From the NCBI RefSeq assembly GCF_003417535.1, contig NZ_QVLS01000012.1, forward strand, positions 124,001-188,000: a DNA stretch of 64,000 nt. The letters run 5' to 3'. Position numbers and translations under genes: made by a program. Position 1 is the stretch's first letter. The number at the start of each line of letters is the position of its first letter. Below, piece by piece: positions 46,516-56,011 of the stretch. The stretch comes from Hydrogenophaga borbori (GTDB lineage: Bacteria; Pseudomonadota; Gammaproteobacteria; Burkholderiales; Burkholderiaceae_C). The notes under the pieces are model-generated. The model was given only the letters and a program-made list of their open reading frames with translations. It was not told the DNA's origin and did no database searches.

Positions 46516-47071
46516 GCGGATCTCCGAATTCGCCCGCGTGACGCCACAGCGAAGGGATCTGCAGCAGGTAGGCGCCCGCGGCCACCAGCGAGCCGCCCAC
46601 GATCAGTGCGCGAAAGGGCCAGGTGGGCACGGTGTACACGCCCTGCACGCCGAAGAACTCGTTCGTGCTCCAGGCCTGGGAGAGTTCGGGCCAGGCGATG
46701 AAGGCCAGTGCCACGAATAGCAGGCAGCCCAGCAGGGCGTTGCCCACCTCGAGCACGCGCAGCGCGCCGAGCGAGCGCGCGCCGATCAGCCGCAGCAGGA
46801 AGTCGCTGCGCGTCATGCGGCCCGAGCAAATGGCGGCGGCGAGCTGCAGGAACACGATGGAGGCCACCGAGCGCGCGGCGAACTCCGCCACGCCCGTGAT
46901 GGGTTTGTCGAGGAAGTTGCGACCGACCACATCGGCCACGACCATCATCATCATGAGGAAGATCCACATGGTGCCAACGGCCGCGAGCGTGCGCGCGATG
47001 CCCTGCAGCGGGTGCGGGTCGGCCGGGGCGGGGGCGCCGCCCTCGGCGGCGGGTTCAGCTTGCTTGTGCAC
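46508..47071 (-). CDS. TRAP transporter small permease (DctQ)
   Basis: A 187-residue membrane protein with four hydrophobic helices (IARTLAAVGTMWIFLMMMMV first) and the DctQ core DVVGRNFLDKPITGVAEFA. It bridges DctP and DctM. Positioned between the binding protein and the large permease, 57 bp after the former. Confidence 0.9.
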   Translation of the reverse strand: MHKQAEPAAEGGAPAPADPHPLQGIARTLAAVGTMWIFLMMMMVVADVVGRNFLDKPITGVAEFAARSVASIVFLQLAAAICSGRMTRSDFLLRLIGARSLGALRVLEVGNALLGCLLFVALAFIAWPELSQAWSTNEFFGVQGVYTVPTWPFRALIVGGSLVAAGAYLLQIPSLWRHAGEFGDPHE

Positions 47072-47128
47072 GGTTCACTTTCGCGGGGGCGCCCGTCGCC
47101 GCGTGGCGCCGGGCGCGGGCGCCGGGGC

Positions 47129-48199
47129 TCAGCGGTTCTGGCTGTCCCAGTCGCGCAGCGGCTTCACGCCGTGTGCGCGCAGCTCGTCGAAGTAGGCCTT
47201 GAGCACGGCCTTGCCCTTGTCGCCCGTGGCCTGCAGCCAGGGCTGCACGATGTTGGGCAGGCCGTTGACCCACTTGGCCTTCTCGGCCGCCGGCAGGTCG
47301 GCGATCTGCAAGCCCGCGGCCTTCATGGTGTCCAGCGCGGCGTTGGCCGTCTTCGTGACGTGTTGGCCATGCGCCTTGGATGTGGCCTTGCCGGCCTGGG
47401 CGAAGGCGTCCTGCACCTCCTTGGGCAGGGCGTCGTGGAACTTCTTGTTCGCGGCAACGCTGCCGAAGTACATGGAGCCCACGTCCACCCTTGTGAGGTA
47501 CTTGGCCACTTCATATACGCGCGCCGGCCCGATGCCGCTGGCGAAGGACAGCGCGCCCTGCGTCACGCCGGTCTGGATGTTGGTGTAGTAGGTGGTGAGG
47601 GCGCCGTCCACCGGCGTGGCGCCGGTCTCGCGCAGCCAGTTGGCCGAGGTGCCGGGCGCGTTGATCTTCTTGTTGTGAAGATCGGCCATGGTGCGGATCG
47701 GGAAGTTGGCGTAGATGTCGTAGCTGTCGGTGATCAGCGAAGACAGCGGCACCATGTTCTGTGCGGTCCAGCTCTCGCGCAGTGCGGGCACCGTGGTGTT
47801 GAGCTTGTCGAAAATCTCGATCAGCAGCTCGTGGTTGGTGGTGGCGAAAGGCGTGAAGTAGGTGACGTTCTGCAGCGGCATCGCCGAGTTTTCCCAGACC
47901 GTACCGACCATGCCCACGTCAACGATGCCGTCGCGCACGGCGGTGCGCGTGTCGGTGAACTTGTAGAGCGTGCCGCCGTAGTTCTCGCGCCAGCGGATCT
48001 CGTACTTGCCACCGCCGGCCTTGAGGATGCGGTCCACCTCGGGCTGGAACACCTCCTTCATGGCATAGGCCCAGATGTTGGAGGTGGGGTGGCTGGAGCC
48101 GATGTTGACCGTGATGCGCTGTTGCGCGGCGGCGGGCAGCGCGGCCAGGCCGGCGCCCAGGGCCAGTGCGCTGGCCACGGCGAGGGTCGAAAGCTTCAT
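47129..48199 (-). CDS. TRAP transporter substrate-binding protein (DctP)
   Basis: A 356-residue periplasmic protein with a Sec signal (LSTLAVASALALGAGLAALP, cleavage near AAAQQ) and DctP features (NIGSSHPTSNIWAYAMKE, TRTAVRDGIVDVGMVGTVWE, the conserved Arg-containing ligand helix later). The frame is open upstream; the Met at 48199 follows GGAGAC. First gene of the TRAP operon, 37 bp downstream of the TetR gene, so the regulator may be co-transcribed. Confidence 0.92.
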   Translation of the reverse strand: MKLSTLAVASALALGAGLAALPAAAQQRITVNIGSSHPTSNIWAYAMKEVFQPEVDRILKAGGGKYEIRWRENYGGTLYKFTDTRTAVRDGIVDVGMVGTVWENSAMPLQNVTYFTPFATTNHELLIEIFDKLNTTVPALRESWTAQNMVPLSSLITDSYDIYANFPIRTMADLHNKKINAPGTSANWLRETGATPVDGALTTYYTNIQTGVTQGALSFASGIGPARVYEVAKYLTRVDVGSMYFGSVAANKKFHDALPKEVQDAFAQAGKATSKAHGQHVTKTANAALDTMKAAGLQIADLPAAEKAKWVNGLPNIVQPWLQATGDKGKAVLKAYFDELRAHGVKPLRDWDSQNR

Positions 48200-48236
48200 C
48201 TGTCGTGTCTCCTTCTGTTGCTCTTGGGGTGGTGGC

Positions 48237-48947
48237 TCATCGAGCCGGGTTCTTCTGGGTGAGCAGTTCGCGGCTGGCTTGCAGGTAGCCGCGCACGCGG
48301 TCGCGCACCAGGGCTTCGTCGCAGGTGTCGTGCATGGCTTCGCTGTGCACGTCCTGGCCATAGATCCAGCGGCGGATCGAGATGTAGAACATGCCGCCAT
48401 GCAGGCCCATGAGCAGCTCGAGTTCGCGCTCGCTGGGCTTGGCGCGCGAAGTGGAGCCGCGGAATCGCCGCGTCTCGCGGATCAGGCGCGGGAACAGGCG
48501 TTCGCGCAGCATGGCGAAGAAGCGGTCGGAGATGGCGTGGTCCATCAGGCCCGAGAACATGAGGATGCGGACGAACTCGCGCGAGAGCGCGTTGTTCACG
48601 TAGTCCGCATAGAAGGTGGTGAACTTGTCCTCGACGTCGGCCTTGGTGTCGTCCAGCAGTTCGTCCCAGCTGTCGCGCCAGCGGCCCTCGAACACGTCGA
48701 GGTACACGCGGTCGATGAGCGCCTGCTTGGTGGGGAAGTAGTGGTAGAGCAGGGCGTGCGTCACGCCAATGCTCTTGGCCAGGTCGCGCAACTGGCCACC
48801 GAAGCCGTTGGAGGCGAAAAATTGGATCGCACCGTCGACGATCTGGCGCTCGCGCTCGGACACGCTGAGCCGGCGGCGCGCGGGTGCGCCTTCGGCCGCT
48901 GTCGCCTCGACTTTTTTTGCTCGCTCAGGGTTTTTCTGTATGCGCAC
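48237..48947 (-). CDS. TetR-family transcriptional regulator
   Basis: About 236 residues. N-terminal HTH (SERERQIVDGAIQFFASNGF, then LRDLAKSIGVTHALLYHYFP) and a helical ligand-binding domain. The frame is open to 49007, 3 bp from the divergent gene's frame, leaving no promoter; I favour the GTG at 48947, which puts a paired inverted repeat directly upstream. It probably represses both the TRAP genes and the divergent molybdenum-hydroxylase operon. Confidence 0.82.
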   Translation of the reverse strand: MRIQKNPERAKKVEATAAEGAPARRRLSVSERERQIVDGAIQFFASNGFGGQLRDLAKSIGVTHALLYHYFPTKQALIDRVYLDVFEGRWRDSWDELLDDTKADVEDKFTTFYADYVNNALSREFVRILMFSGLMDHAISDRFFAMLRERLFPRLIRETRRFRGSTSRAKPSERELELLMGLHGGMFYISIRRWIYGQDVHSEAMHDTCDEALVRDRVRGYLQASRELLTQKNPAR

Positions 48948-48951
48948 GCTA

Positions 48952-48998
48952 TTTACCGAACGGTCAATGAGACATAGCATTGTTGAACGGTTGGTAAA
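48952..48998. promoter_or_regulatory. Paired TetR-type operator
   Basis: TTTACCGAACGGTCAA (48952-48967) and TTGAACGGTTGGTAAA (48983-48998) are inverted copies of one degenerate palindrome, 15 bp apart, in the gap between the divergent TetR and CoxG-like genes. Each site contains an ACCGAACGGT-type dyad. Confidence 0.7.
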
Positions 48999-49036
48999 CA
49001 AGCGCACCCGTGAAAACCCGGGGGCAGAAAAATCGA

Positions 49037-49726
49037 ATGGAACTCAACGGAGACATCCTCATCGCGGCACCTCGCGACAAGGTCTGGGCCGCGCTCAACG
49101 ACCCGCAGGTGCTGGCGCGCTGCATTCCCGGCTGCGAAAGCCTGGAGGCCACCAGCGACACCGAGCGCACGGCGCGCGTGGCGGTGAAGGTGGGGCCGGT
49201 GCGCGCGCGCTTCACGGGCCAGCTTCGCTTGCAGGACGTGCGCCCGGGCGAAGGCTGCACGCTGCAGTTCGAAGGCTCGGGTGGCGCGGCCGGCATGGCC
49301 AAGGGGCAGTCCACCGTGTCGCTGGCCGACGAAGGCGGTGACACGCGGCTGCGCTACACGGCGCAGGCCTCGGTGGGGGGCAAGCTGGGGCAGGTGGGCG
49401 GGCGAATGATCGACGCGGCCGCCAAGCAGATGGCCGACCAGTTCTTCGCGGCCTTCCAGGGCGAGCTGGCGCCTGGCGCGGCGGTGCCGCTGGCCGAAAC
49501 CGTGTCGCAAGAGACCGTGTCGCAAGAGACCGCGTCCGCTGACGCTGCGCGACCTGCGGCGGCGGGTGCGCCGGTCACGGCCACTGCGTCCGTCGCGCCC
49601 GCACCCCGGACCGCGTCGGTCGCCGCGCCGGCGCCGCTCGGCGAGGGCGTGCGCGTGTTGTGGTTCGCGCTTGGCGCCCTGGCCACCGGCTTCGGCGTGT
49701 GGATCGCGTCCCTGTTGTCCGCTTGA
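49037..49726 (+). CDS. CoxG-family (SRPBCC) protein with C-terminal membrane anchor
   Basis: A 229-residue protein: a SRPBCC fold (MELNGDILIAAPRDKVWAAL, DPQVLARCIPGCESLE, VKVGPVRARFTGQLRL) followed by an Ala/Pro/Thr-rich linker with the short tandem ETVSQ-ETVSQ-ETAS and a C-terminal hydrophobic helix (VLWFALGALATGFGVWIASL). CoxG proteins recruit molybdenum hydroxylases to the membrane. First gene of the operon; the Met at 49037 matches the family. Confidence 0.88.
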   Translation: MELNGDILIAAPRDKVWAALNDPQVLARCIPGCESLEATSDTERTARVAVKVGPVRARFTGQLRLQDVRPGEGCTLQFEGSGGAAGMAKGQSTVSLADEGGDTRLRYTAQASVGGKLGQVGGRMIDAAAKQMADQFFAAFQGELAPGAAVPLAETVSQETVSQETASADAARPAAAGAPVTATASVAPAPRTASVAAPAPLGEGVRVLWFALGALATGFGVWIASLLSA

Positions 49727-49736
49727 GGAGGATGCC

Positions 49737-50591
49737 TTGAAGGCCGCTGCATTCGATTACGTCAAGGCCGGCTCGATCGAGCAGGTGGTCGACTTGCTGT
49801 CCCGCCATGGCGACGACGCGCGCGTATTGGCCGGAGGGCAAACGCTGATGGCCACGCTGAACATGCGCCTGTCCGAGCCCGCGCTGGTGATCGACATCAC
49901 TGGCCTCGCCACGCTGCGCGGCATCGAGCACCGCGGCGAGGTGCTGCGCATCGGCGCGCTGGCCACGCACTCGCAGATCGAGCAAAGCCCCTTGGTGGCG
50001 CGGCACGCGCCACTGCTCGTCGAGGCCGCGCCCCACATCGCGCACCGCGCCATCCGCAACCGCGGCACCTGGGGCGGCTCCATCGCCTACGCCGACCCGG
50101 CGGCCGAATGGCCCGCCTGCCTGCTCGCGCTGGGCGGCACGGTGGTGGCGCAAGGGCCGGCGGGCGAGCGCCGCATCGCGGCCGACGACTTCTTCACCGG
50201 CCTGTACACCACCGCGCTGCGGCCCGACGAGATCGTGGTCGCGGGCGAGGTGCCGGTGGCGGCGCCCGATGGGTGGAGTGGCATGGCCCAGCTCGCGCGC
50301 CGCCACGGCGACTACGCCATCGTGGGCCTGGCGGCTTCGGCGCGACGCAGCCGCGGCGCGCTGTCGTCGCCGCGGCTGGCCTTCATGGGCGTGGCCACCA
50401 CACCGTGGCGCGCGCGCCGCACCGAAGCCCTGCTTGAGGGCAAGGCGCCCGACGAGGCCACGCTGGCGCTCGCCGTGGCCAGTCTGCGCGCCGAGATCGA
50501 TCCCTTGCCCGACCTCACCAACACCCCCGAGACCAAGCGCCACCTGGCCGGCGTGCTGTTGCAGCGCCTGCTGGCCGCGGCGCGCGCCTGA
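49737..50591 (+). CDS. Molybdenum hydroxylase FAD-binding subunit (CoxM-like)
   Basis: About 284 residues of the FAD-binding medium subunit. FAD-site segments LAGGQTLMATLNMRL and RGTWGGSIAYADPAAE are present, with the CO-dehydrogenase flavoprotein C-terminal domain. The start is a TTG at 49737 with a strong GAGGAG 6 bp upstream, 10 bp after the CoxG stop. Confidence 0.9.
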   Translation: MKAAAFDYVKAGSIEQVVDLLSRHGDDARVLAGGQTLMATLNMRLSEPALVIDITGLATLRGIEHRGEVLRIGALATHSQIEQSPLVARHAPLLVEAAPHIAHRAIRNRGTWGGSIAYADPAAEWPACLLALGGTVVAQGPAGERRIAADDFFTGLYTTALRPDEIVVAGEVPVAAPDGWSGMAQLARRHGDYAIVGLAASARRSRGALSSPRLAFMGVATTPWRARRTEALLEGKAPDEATLALAVASLRAEIDPLPDLTNTPETKRHLAGVLLQRLLAAARA

Positions 50592-50609
50592 CCCGAAAGC
50601 CCCCCGCCC

Positions 50610-51095
50610 ATGTCGGACCTGCACCCCATCCAAGTCAGCGTCAATGGCCACACGCGCCATTGCCGCGTCGAGCCGCGCACCCATCTGGTGGATTTCCTGC
50701 GCGAAGACCTCGGCCTCAAGGGCAGCCACCTCGGTTGCGAGCACGGCGTCTGTGGCGCCTGCACCGTCGAACTCAACGGCCAGATCGTGCGCGGCTGCCT
50801 CACGCTGGCCGTGCAGGCCGACGGTGGCGAGGTCAGGACCATCGAAGGCCTGAGCCAGAGTGGCGCGATCCGCGACCTGCAGCAGGCTTTCGTTGCGCGC
50901 AACGCGCTGCAGTGCGGCTTCTGCACCTCGGGCATGCTGATGGCGGCCAAGGAGCTGGTGGAGACGCGCCCCGAGGCCACACGCGCCGAGGTGCGCGACT
51001 GGATCTCGGGCAACTACTGCCGCTGCACCGGCTACCACGCCATCGTCGACGCGATCTGTGATGTGCTGCGCCAGCGCAAGGAGGCGGGCCTGTGA
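50610..51095 (+). CDS. Molybdenum hydroxylase [2Fe-2S] subunit (CoxS-like)
   Basis: A 161-residue small subunit with two clusters: the plant-type site CEHGVCGACTVELNG and the C-terminal site CGFCTSGM plus NYCRCTGYHAIV. It relays electrons from the molybdenum site to FAD. Its stop overlaps the start of the large subunit. Confidence 0.95.
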   Translation: MSDLHPIQVSVNGHTRHCRVEPRTHLVDFLREDLGLKGSHLGCEHGVCGACTVELNGQIVRGCLTLAVQADGGEVRTIEGLSQSGAIRDLQQAFVARNALQCGFCTSGMLMAAKELVETRPEATRAEVRDWISGNYCRCTGYHAIVDAICDVLRQRKEAGL

Positions 51096-53509
51096 AACGC
51101 GACATCGTCAATCTGGAGCCCGGCGTCGAACAGGCCGCGCCGATCGCGCCCGTCACCGAGGACCAGCGCTACATCGGCGCGCCGGTGCCGCGCGGCGGCA
51201 TCGAGCGTCTCACGCAAGGCCTGGGTCAGTTCATCGACGACATCGAGCTGCCGCGCCTGGCGCACGTGGTGTTCTGGCGCAGCCCGGTGGCGCACATGCG
51301 CATCAAGGCCGTGCAGGCCGATGCCGCGCGCGCCATGCCCGGCGTGCTGATGGTGGCCGACGGCCACGATCTCGCCAAGGTCTGCAAGCCCTGGGTGGCG
51401 GTGCTGGGCCACCTGGCGGGCATGAAGTCCGCCCCGCAGCATGCGCTGGCCGTGGAACGCGCCTGCTGGCAGGGCGAGCCCGTGGTGGCGGTGGTGGCGG
51501 AAACGCGCGCGCAGGCCGAGGACGCGCTGCAGCACGTGGTGGTGGACTGGGAGGAGCTGCCGCTGGCCACCGACATGGAGTCCGCGCTGGACGCCGGCAC
51601 GCCACCGATTCACGCCGAGCTGGGCGACAACCTGTGCTTCACGCGCAGCCTGAACGTGGGCGAGGTGGACCGGGTGTTCGCCGAAGCCGATGCGGTGGCC
51701 GAGGCCACGTTCGAGTTCGGCCGCCACACCGGCGTGACGCTGGAGCCGCGCGGGCAGATCGCGCACTGGAATCCGGCCGAGCAGCGCCTCACCGTCTACC
51801 ACTCCTGCCAGGCGCCGCACATGATGCAGGACCTGTACGGGCGCCAGTTCGACCTGCCCGCGAGCGCCATCCGCGTGATCTGCAAGGACGTGGGCGGCTC
51901 CTTCGGCATCAAGGTGCACGCCTACCCCGACGACTTCGCGACCGTGGCCCTGTCCATCCTGTTGTGCCGTCCGGTGAAGTTCGTGGCCGACCGGCTGGAG
52001 AGTTTCACCAGCGACATCCACGCGCGCCACCACCGCGTGCGCGGCCGCATCGCGGCCAACAAAGACGGCGAGATCCTCGGCTTCGAGATCGACGACCTCA
52101 CCGCGATCGGACCCTACTCGATGTTTCCGCGCACCAGCGCCATCGAGGGCAACCAGGTCGTCAACCTGGTGGGCGGGCCCTACAAGCACCAGCACTACCG
52201 CGCCAAGCTGGACGTGGTGTTCCAGAACAAGACGCCCACCTGCCAGTACCGCGGCGTGGGCCACCCCATCGCCTGCGCCGTGACCGAGGCCCTGGTGGAC
52301 CTGGCGGCGCAGAAGATCGGCATGGACCCGTTCGACATCCGCGCCCGCAACGTGATCCCCGACGACGCCTACCCGGCCACGGGGGCCTCGGGCATCAAGC
52401 TCGAGGTGCTGTCGCACGAGGCCAGTCTGAAGAAGCTGCGCGAGCTGATGAACTACGACGCGTTGCGCGCCGAGCAGACCGCGCTGCGCCAGCAGGGCAT
52501 CCACCGCGGCATCGGCTTCGCGGTGGTGATCGAGCTCACCAACCCCAGCGCCGCGTTCTACGGCGTGGGCGGCGCGCGCATCGCCTCGCAGGACGGCGCC
52601 ACCGTGCGCCTGGACCCGGAGGGCGACATCACCGTGCTGGTGGGCGTGGGCGAGCAGGGCCAGGGCACCGAGGGCATCTACCGCCAGATCGCGGCGGACG
52701 CGGTGGGCGTGGACATCACCAAGGTCAAGGTCATCACCGGCGACACGGACGTGACGCCCTACGGGGGAGGCACCTGGGCCTCGCGTGGCGCCGGCATCGG
52801 CGGCGAGGCCGTGCTGCTCGCGGGCCAGGCGCTGCGCGACAACATCCTCAAGGTGGCGGCGGCCATCCTGAAGCGCGAGCCGGACACGCTGGCGCTTCGC
52901 CGCGACCGTGTCGTCGACGCCGGCGATGGCCAGGAACTGCTGCCGCTGCAGGAACTGGGCCGCATCGCCTACTTCCGATCGGACACGCTGCCGGCGGGCT
53001 TCACGCCCGAGCTCATGGTCACGCGCCACTACGCGCAGCGCGACTACCCCTTCATCTTCACCAACGGCGTGCAGGCGTCCTACGTGGAGGTCGACCCCGA
53101 AACGGGCTTCGTGAGGCTGCTCAAGCACTGGGCCGTGGAGGACTGCGGCCGCGTGCTCAACCCCATGCTGGTGGACGAGCAGATGCGCGGCGCCATCGTG
53201 CAGGGCATCGGCGGCGCGCTGTTCGAAGAGTGCCTGTACGACGAGGCAGGCCTCATGCTCAACGCCAACATGGCCGACTACCTGGTGCCCATGTCGGCGG
53301 AGATGCCCGACATCGAGCTGGCGCATGTGATGACGCCCACGCGCAGCTCCCAGCTGGGGGCCAAGGGCGCGGGCGAGGCCGGCACGGCCGGTGCGCCAGC
53401 GGCGGTGATGAACGCCATCAACGACGCCATCGCGCCCTTCGGCGCGCTGGTGCACTCGCAGCCGATCACGCCGCAGAAGCTGCTGCGGGCGCTGGGCAAG
53501 GTGGCGTGA
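51092..53509 (+). CDS. Molybdenum hydroxylase large subunit (CoxL-like, xanthine oxidase family)
   Basis: An 805-residue molybdopterin-cytosine-dinucleotide subunit. The catalytic Glu is E762 in GAKGAGEAGTAG; GVGEQGQGTEGIYRQI lies in the cofactor region. The CO-dehydrogenase form I loop (AYxCSFR) is not present: the equivalent is QYRGVGH (385-391), like the form II/other hydroxylases. So the substrate is an unknown aldehyde, N-heterocycle or organic acid, not CO. GTG start overlaps the previous stop. The last 44 bp overlap the convergent M81 gene. No cofactor-insertion genes follow. Confidence 0.92.
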   Translation: MKRDIVNLEPGVEQAAPIAPVTEDQRYIGAPVPRGGIERLTQGLGQFIDDIELPRLAHVVFWRSPVAHMRIKAVQADAARAMPGVLMVADGHDLAKVCKPWVAVLGHLAGMKSAPQHALAVERACWQGEPVVAVVAETRAQAEDALQHVVVDWEELPLATDMESALDAGTPPIHAELGDNLCFTRSLNVGEVDRVFAEADAVAEATFEFGRHTGVTLEPRGQIAHWNPAEQRLTVYHSCQAPHMMQDLYGRQFDLPASAIRVICKDVGGSFGIKVHAYPDDFATVALSILLCRPVKFVADRLESFTSDIHARHHRVRGRIAANKDGEILGFEIDDLTAIGPYSMFPRTSAIEGNQVVNLVGGPYKHQHYRAKLDVVFQNKTPTCQYRGVGHPIACAVTEALVDLAAQKIGMDPFDIRARNVIPDDAYPATGASGIKLEVLSHEASLKKLRELMNYDALRAEQTALRQQGIHRGIGFAVVIELTNPSAAFYGVGGARIASQDGATVRLDPEGDITVLVGVGEQGQGTEGIYRQIAADAVGVDITKVKVITGDTDVTPYGGGTWASRGAGIGGEAVLLAGQALRDNILKVAAAILKREPDTLALRRDRVVDAGDGQELLPLQELGRIAYFRSDTLPAGFTPELMVTRHYAQRDYPFIFTNGVQASYVEVDPETGFVRLLKHWAVEDCGRVLNPMLVDEQMRGAIVQGIGGALFEECLYDEAGLMLNANMADYLVPMSAEMPDIELAHVMTPTRSSQLGAKGAGEAGTAGAPAAVMNAINDAIAPFGALVHSQPITPQKLLRALGKVA

Positions 53510-55037
53510 GGGCGCTGAACGTTTCCCTGCCGTAGGGATAGAAATCGGCGAGTCTGAGGTGCTGGTAGGGCAGCGCATCCAGGCGTGTGGTGCCGAGAAA
53601 CGGCTCGGCGGGCTCGACCAGCAGAATGGACCGGGCGAAGCCGCTGTCGTGAAACCCGCGCCGGAAGTGCACCCGGGATTTGACGACGATGAGGTCGAAT
53701 TTCTCCGGCTCCAGGCCCATGGCCCGCAGCATGTCGGGCTCGGTGATCTGCATGAGACGGGCGCTGAGCAGCACGACGTTCCCGTTCCCGAAGCCGACGC
53801 TCATCCAGCGCGCGCGGCTGCCGGTGGCGTCAGCGGCCGTGCCGGTGGCCAGCACCGAGCCCACGAGCCGCACGGGCGGGCCCGCCGACGCATCGACCCG
53901 GCCGCCGATGGCGTGGTCGAACGCATCACCTGGTTGCGAGCCACCGTTTAACAGGGCCGTGACCCGCTCGCCGTCGGCGATGCCGGCGAGCAGGGTGTTT
54001 CGGGCTCCACGGCGCAGCAGTTCGGCCAGCACCCAGGTGGCGCTGCCCGAGCGATCGCTGTGGTCGGCGATCACGACCGGCACCTGGCCCCGTGCCACCT
54101 CGGCCAGCGCCCGCGCCACACCGTCCTCGATGCGATGGACCGGGGTCGATGTCAGCAAGGCTTCGCGCGAGCGCCAGGCGGCATCGGCCATGTCTCGAGC
54201 GATCCGATTCGCAAGGTCCTGGTCGCCGTTCGACAAGACCTGGATGGTCATGCCGGCATCCGGCGTGTCGGCCCAGGGAAAGCCGTAGAAGACATTCACA
54301 TAGACGCCGGGTTGGCGGGCCTCCCAGGTCAGGGCGCGCTGAACCAGGTCCATCCAGGGCGAGGCGCCGGTCCATTGCACGACCGTTGGCGACAGGATCG
54401 GTACCTTCACGCAGGCCGAGACTGGCCGGTAGCTGCCCCGGATGCACCGGAGCAGGGTGTGCGCCGCGCGTTCGCCCTGCAGGTGCATGTCGTAGTGCGG
54501 GTAGTACTTGACGCAGAACGCCAGGTCGGCCGCTGACAGAAAGCGCTCGTCCTCGTTGCCATGGGGATCGAAGGTGGCCGCGAGCACGGCCCGCGGGCCG
54601 ACCTGCTGTCTCACGCGAGCGGCGAGTTCGGCTTCGGGGCGGGGAATGCCGCGCACGGCCATCGCACCGTGCAAGGCCATGTAGACCCCGTCGAATGGCC
54701 CGCGCGCCTGGAGGTCCAGCAGCATGCGGGCGACGAAGTGCTCATAGGCTTCGCGGGTGACCCAGCCGGAGCCTATGCCGGTCTTCGGGAACAGCGGCGA
54801 CTCGATGCCGACCAGTTCGACCTGCGGGTGCTCGCGCGCGAAGGCGACGAAGCCACCGATGTAGCCTCCGGGGTCGTGGTCCAGCAAGGCGTCGTCCCGG
54901 CACGGAGAGCCCTCGTAGACGAAGTCGGACAGCTCGGTGTCGTTCGGCAGAAAGGTGACCGTTTCGTGCGCGAAGTGCAGGACCGCGACGCGGATCCTCT
55001 TCATGGGACGGTCTGTGCCCTGTTCGGTGTGTGTCAT
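53466..55037 (-). CDS. M81 family metallopeptidase (microcystinase MlrC-like)
   Basis: A 523-residue MlrC-family protein from ATG at 55037 (an internal Met at 55004, MKRIRVAVLHFAHET, is the family-like start and equally possible). Metal-ligand candidates appear in HFAHETVTF, ATFDPHGN and YYPHYDMHLQGE. MlrC family members hydrolyse linearised microcystin and probably other peptides or amides. The ATG at 55037 shares one base with the stop of the preceding binding-protein gene, indicating coupling. Substrate unknown. Confidence 0.88.
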   Translation of the reverse strand: MTHTEQGTDRPMKRIRVAVLHFAHETVTFLPNDTELSDFVYEGSPCRDDALLDHDPGGYIGGFVAFAREHPQVELVGIESPLFPKTGIGSGWVTREAYEHFVARMLLDLQARGPFDGVYMALHGAMAVRGIPRPEAELAARVRQQVGPRAVLAATFDPHGNEDERFLSAADLAFCVKYYPHYDMHLQGERAAHTLLRCIRGSYRPVSACVKVPILSPTVVQWTGASPWMDLVQRALTWEARQPGVYVNVFYGFPWADTPDAGMTIQVLSNGDQDLANRIARDMADAAWRSREALLTSTPVHRIEDGVARALAEVARGQVPVVIADHSDRSGSATWVLAELLRRGARNTLLAGIADGERVTALLNGGSQPGDAFDHAIGGRVDASAGPPVRLVGSVLATGTAADATGSRARWMSVGFGNGNVVLLSARLMQITEPDMLRAMGLEPEKFDLIVVKSRVHFRRGFHDSGFARSILLVEPAEPFLGTTRLDALPYQHLRLADFYPYGRETFSALTPPCPAPAAASAA

Positions 55038-56011
55038 CAGTTGTTGGCGGCACCGCTGCGGCGAACGAGGGCGGACCACTTCTCCTGCTCCGCCGTGACG
55101 AAGCGGACGAACTGCTGGTCCGTCATGGGTGCGATCGCCTTTGCGCCGGTCTGCCGGTAGAAGGCGCTGACGTTGGCCGAGGCATTGGTTGCCTCCACGG
55201 CCTTCTTCAGGTTTTGCACGATGGCCGGGGGCGTCCCCTTGGGCACGGCGAGCCCTGTCCACGACACCGTCTCGTAGCCCGCGAGCCCCTCCTCTTGCAA
55301 GGTGGGTACCTCGGGAAACAGCTCGCTGCGCTGGGGCACGGTGACGGCCAGGAGCTGCGCCCGTCCGTCCTTCACGTAGGGGCCGGCCGACAGCAGGTTG
55401 TCGAACATGAAATCGATGCGGCCCGCGATCAGATCGGTGTAGGCGGCCAGCGAGCCCCGGTAGGGCACATGGACCGCGAAGGTGCCCGTCATGGCCTTGA
55501 AGAGCTCGCCGCTCAGGTGGCCGGTGGTCCCGGTGCCGGACGAGCCCATGTTGAGCTGCCCCGGGTGGGCCTTGGCGCGCGCGATGAGCTCGCGCACGTT
55601 CTTCACGCCCAGTCCGGGGCGAACCACCAGAGCGTTAGCGGTGGACGCGGTGAGGGCAACGGGCACGAGGTCTTGCAAGGGGTCATAGCGCTGCTTCGGA
55701 AATAGGAACGGATTGATGGCGAGCGTGCCCACATTGATCGATATGAGGGTGTAGCCGTCCGGCGCGGACGACAGGCCGGCCATGGTGCCGGTGATGCCGT
55801 TGGCGCCCGGTCGGTTGTCGATGACCACGGCCTGCCCGAGCACCTTCGAGAGCTCGTGGCCGAACAATCGGTTCGCGGTGTCGGGGGAGCTGCCCGCGGC
55901 GAATGGAACGATGAGTTTTACGGGCCGCGCGGGCCAGTCCTCGGCCTGGGCCAGGTCGGGCAGGGTGAAAAGGCTGGCGAGGGCGCCAGTCTGGAAGTCG
56001 CGGCGGTTCAT
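55037..56011 (-). CDS. Tripartite tricarboxylate transporter substrate-binding protein
   Basis: A 324-residue Bug/TctC-type periplasmic protein with a Tat-like start (MNRRDFQTGALASLF). Segments KLIVPFAAGSSPDTANRLFG, VIDNRPGANGITGTMAGL and HVPYRGSLAAYTDLIAGRID identify it. No TctA/TctB is adjacent. It is the middle gene of racemase - TctC - MlrC, with ATGA-type overlap to the racemase, suggesting uptake of the operon's substrate. Confidence 0.9.
   Translation of the reverse strand: MNRRDFQTGALASLFTLPDLAQAEDWPARPVKLIVPFAAGSSPDTANRLFGHELSKVLGQAVVIDNRPGANGITGTMAGLSSAPDGYTLISINVGTLAINPFLFPKQRYDPLQDLVPVALTASTANALVVRPGLGVKNVRELIARAKAHPGQLNMGSSGTGTTGHLSGELFKAMTGTFAVHVPYRGSLAAYTDLIAGRIDFMFDNLLSAGPYVKDGRAQLLAVTVPQRSELFPEVPTLQEEGLAGYETVSWTGLAVPKGTPPAIVQNLKKAVEATNASANVSAFYRQTGAKAIAPMTDQQFVRFVTAEQEKWSALVRRSGAANN

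Noticed and set aside
51092-53509. Calling the molybdenum enzyme an aerobic CO dehydrogenase
   Set aside because: The form I active-site loop AYxCSFR is missing, and CO-dehydrogenase accessory genes coxDEF are absent.
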